Assembly: GCA_002083515.1 (NCBI GenBank)
Contig: LWDN01000063.1
Coordinates: forward strand, 1-5,474
From: Proteobacteria bacterium HN_bin10
Lineage (GTDB): Bacteria > Pseudomonadota > Alphaproteobacteria > Caulobacterales > Aquidulcibacteraceae
Reading direction: 5' to 3'
Length of the DNA: 5,474 nucleotides
Positions 5,122 through 5,474 of the stretch are shown here, in pieces; the first letter of the stretch is position 1, and the number at the start of each line of letters is the position of its first letter. A program made the translations under genes and the position numbers. The notes under the pieces were generated by a model. That model did no database searches and was not told the DNA's origin. It was given only the letters and a program-made list of their open reading frames with translations.

Positions 5122-5474
5122 ATGAGAATAATTTTCTCAGTCCTCTTGATTCTGGTCTTGGTCCAGACGACCCTTGCAGTGCGTGCAGAGCCACAAGATT
5201 TCACCGTGACAGCGGTGATGAAAGGTTCAACGACGATCAGTGGCCAGAAGATCGAATATCCCAAAACCGATAAGGCGGAAATGGCCTCGGTCCTGGTCGA
5301 AATCCAACCGGGGAAGGAGAACGGTCGCCACATGCATGCCGTGCCCACCTACGTCCATGTCCTTGAGGGAACCATGACGGTGGAATTTGAGGATGGCGCT
5401 CGACAGACATTTAAGGCTGGGAGTGGGTTTCTGGAGGTTGTGAACACCGTGCATAGCGCAAAGAATTTAGGCGA
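5122..5474 (+). CDS. Exported cupin-domain protein, N-terminal 117 residues
   Basis: The first 22 or so residues are a typical signal peptide: R2, then a hydrophobic core (IIFSVLLILVLV) and a likely cleavage near VRA-E, so the protein should be exported or periplasmic. A single beta-barrel cupin domain follows. Cupin motif 1 is at about 64-83: G68-R-H70-M-H72, then V80-L-E-G83; the glutamate usually found four residues after the second histidine is replaced by T76. Motif 2 has G100 and H111-x3-N115. The three histidines could still bind a metal, as in relatives with an HxH-x-VPT-type sequence. The frame runs open off the window edge, so the C-terminus is missing. It is divergent from the minus-strand genes and independent of them. 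Enzyme, sugar-binding or storage role cannot be told from this fragment. Confidence 0.88.
   Translation, partial: MRIIFSVLLILVLVQTTLAVRAEPQDFTVTAVMKGSTTISGQKIEYPKTDKAEMASVLVEIQPGKENGRHMHAVPTYVHVLEGTMTVEFEDGARQTFKAGSGFLEVVNTVHSAKNLG

Overview
The window is GC-rich bacterial DNA with several hypothetical genes, long non-coding gaps and many inverted repeats. It looks like an accessory or island-type stretch of a chromosome. No ribosomal RNA, tRNA, transposase, integrase, phage gene or CRISPR array is visible. The style (high GC, ATG/GTG starts, Shine-Dalgarno sites, a secreted cupin) would fit an environmental Gram-negative bacterium such as a proteobacterium or Nitrospirota member, but nothing here fixes the taxon.

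Layout from left to right. Positions 1-34 hold the first codons of a minus-strand gene that runs out of the window, with a good ribosome binding site and a leader hairpin. Positions 35-749 carry no convincing gene but hold several dyads, including three mutually exclusive arms at 293-368. A minus-strand hypothetical protein of 247 residues lies at 750-1493. It is separated from the next gene by a cluster of GC-rich hairpins (1556-1645). A minus-strand zinc-ribbon/two-helix membrane protein follows (1674-2024).

The most interesting part is a compact minus-strand operon at 4246-2318. Gene order in transcription is: (1) a 300-residue pentapeptide-repeat protein with a C-terminal two-helix, ion-channel-like membrane module; (2) a 226-residue nucleotidyltransferase with the GS...DxD motif and a helical C-terminal half; (3) a 120-residue helical protein of unknown function. 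The start of gene 2 overlaps the stop of gene 1 by ATGA, and gene 3 overlaps gene 2 by 14 bases, so the three are probably translated together. A good sigma70-type promoter (TTGAAA-17-TACACT) lies about 100 bases upstream, with a 17-base perfect dyad between promoter and start codon. The likely reading is a membrane effector under control of, or modified by, a nucleotidyltransferase, but that function is inference only.

Upstream of the operon (4373-5121) are two long inverted repeats and a degraded-looking minus-strand coding remnant. The window closes with the start of a plus-strand gene for an exported cupin protein (from 5122), cut by the window edge.
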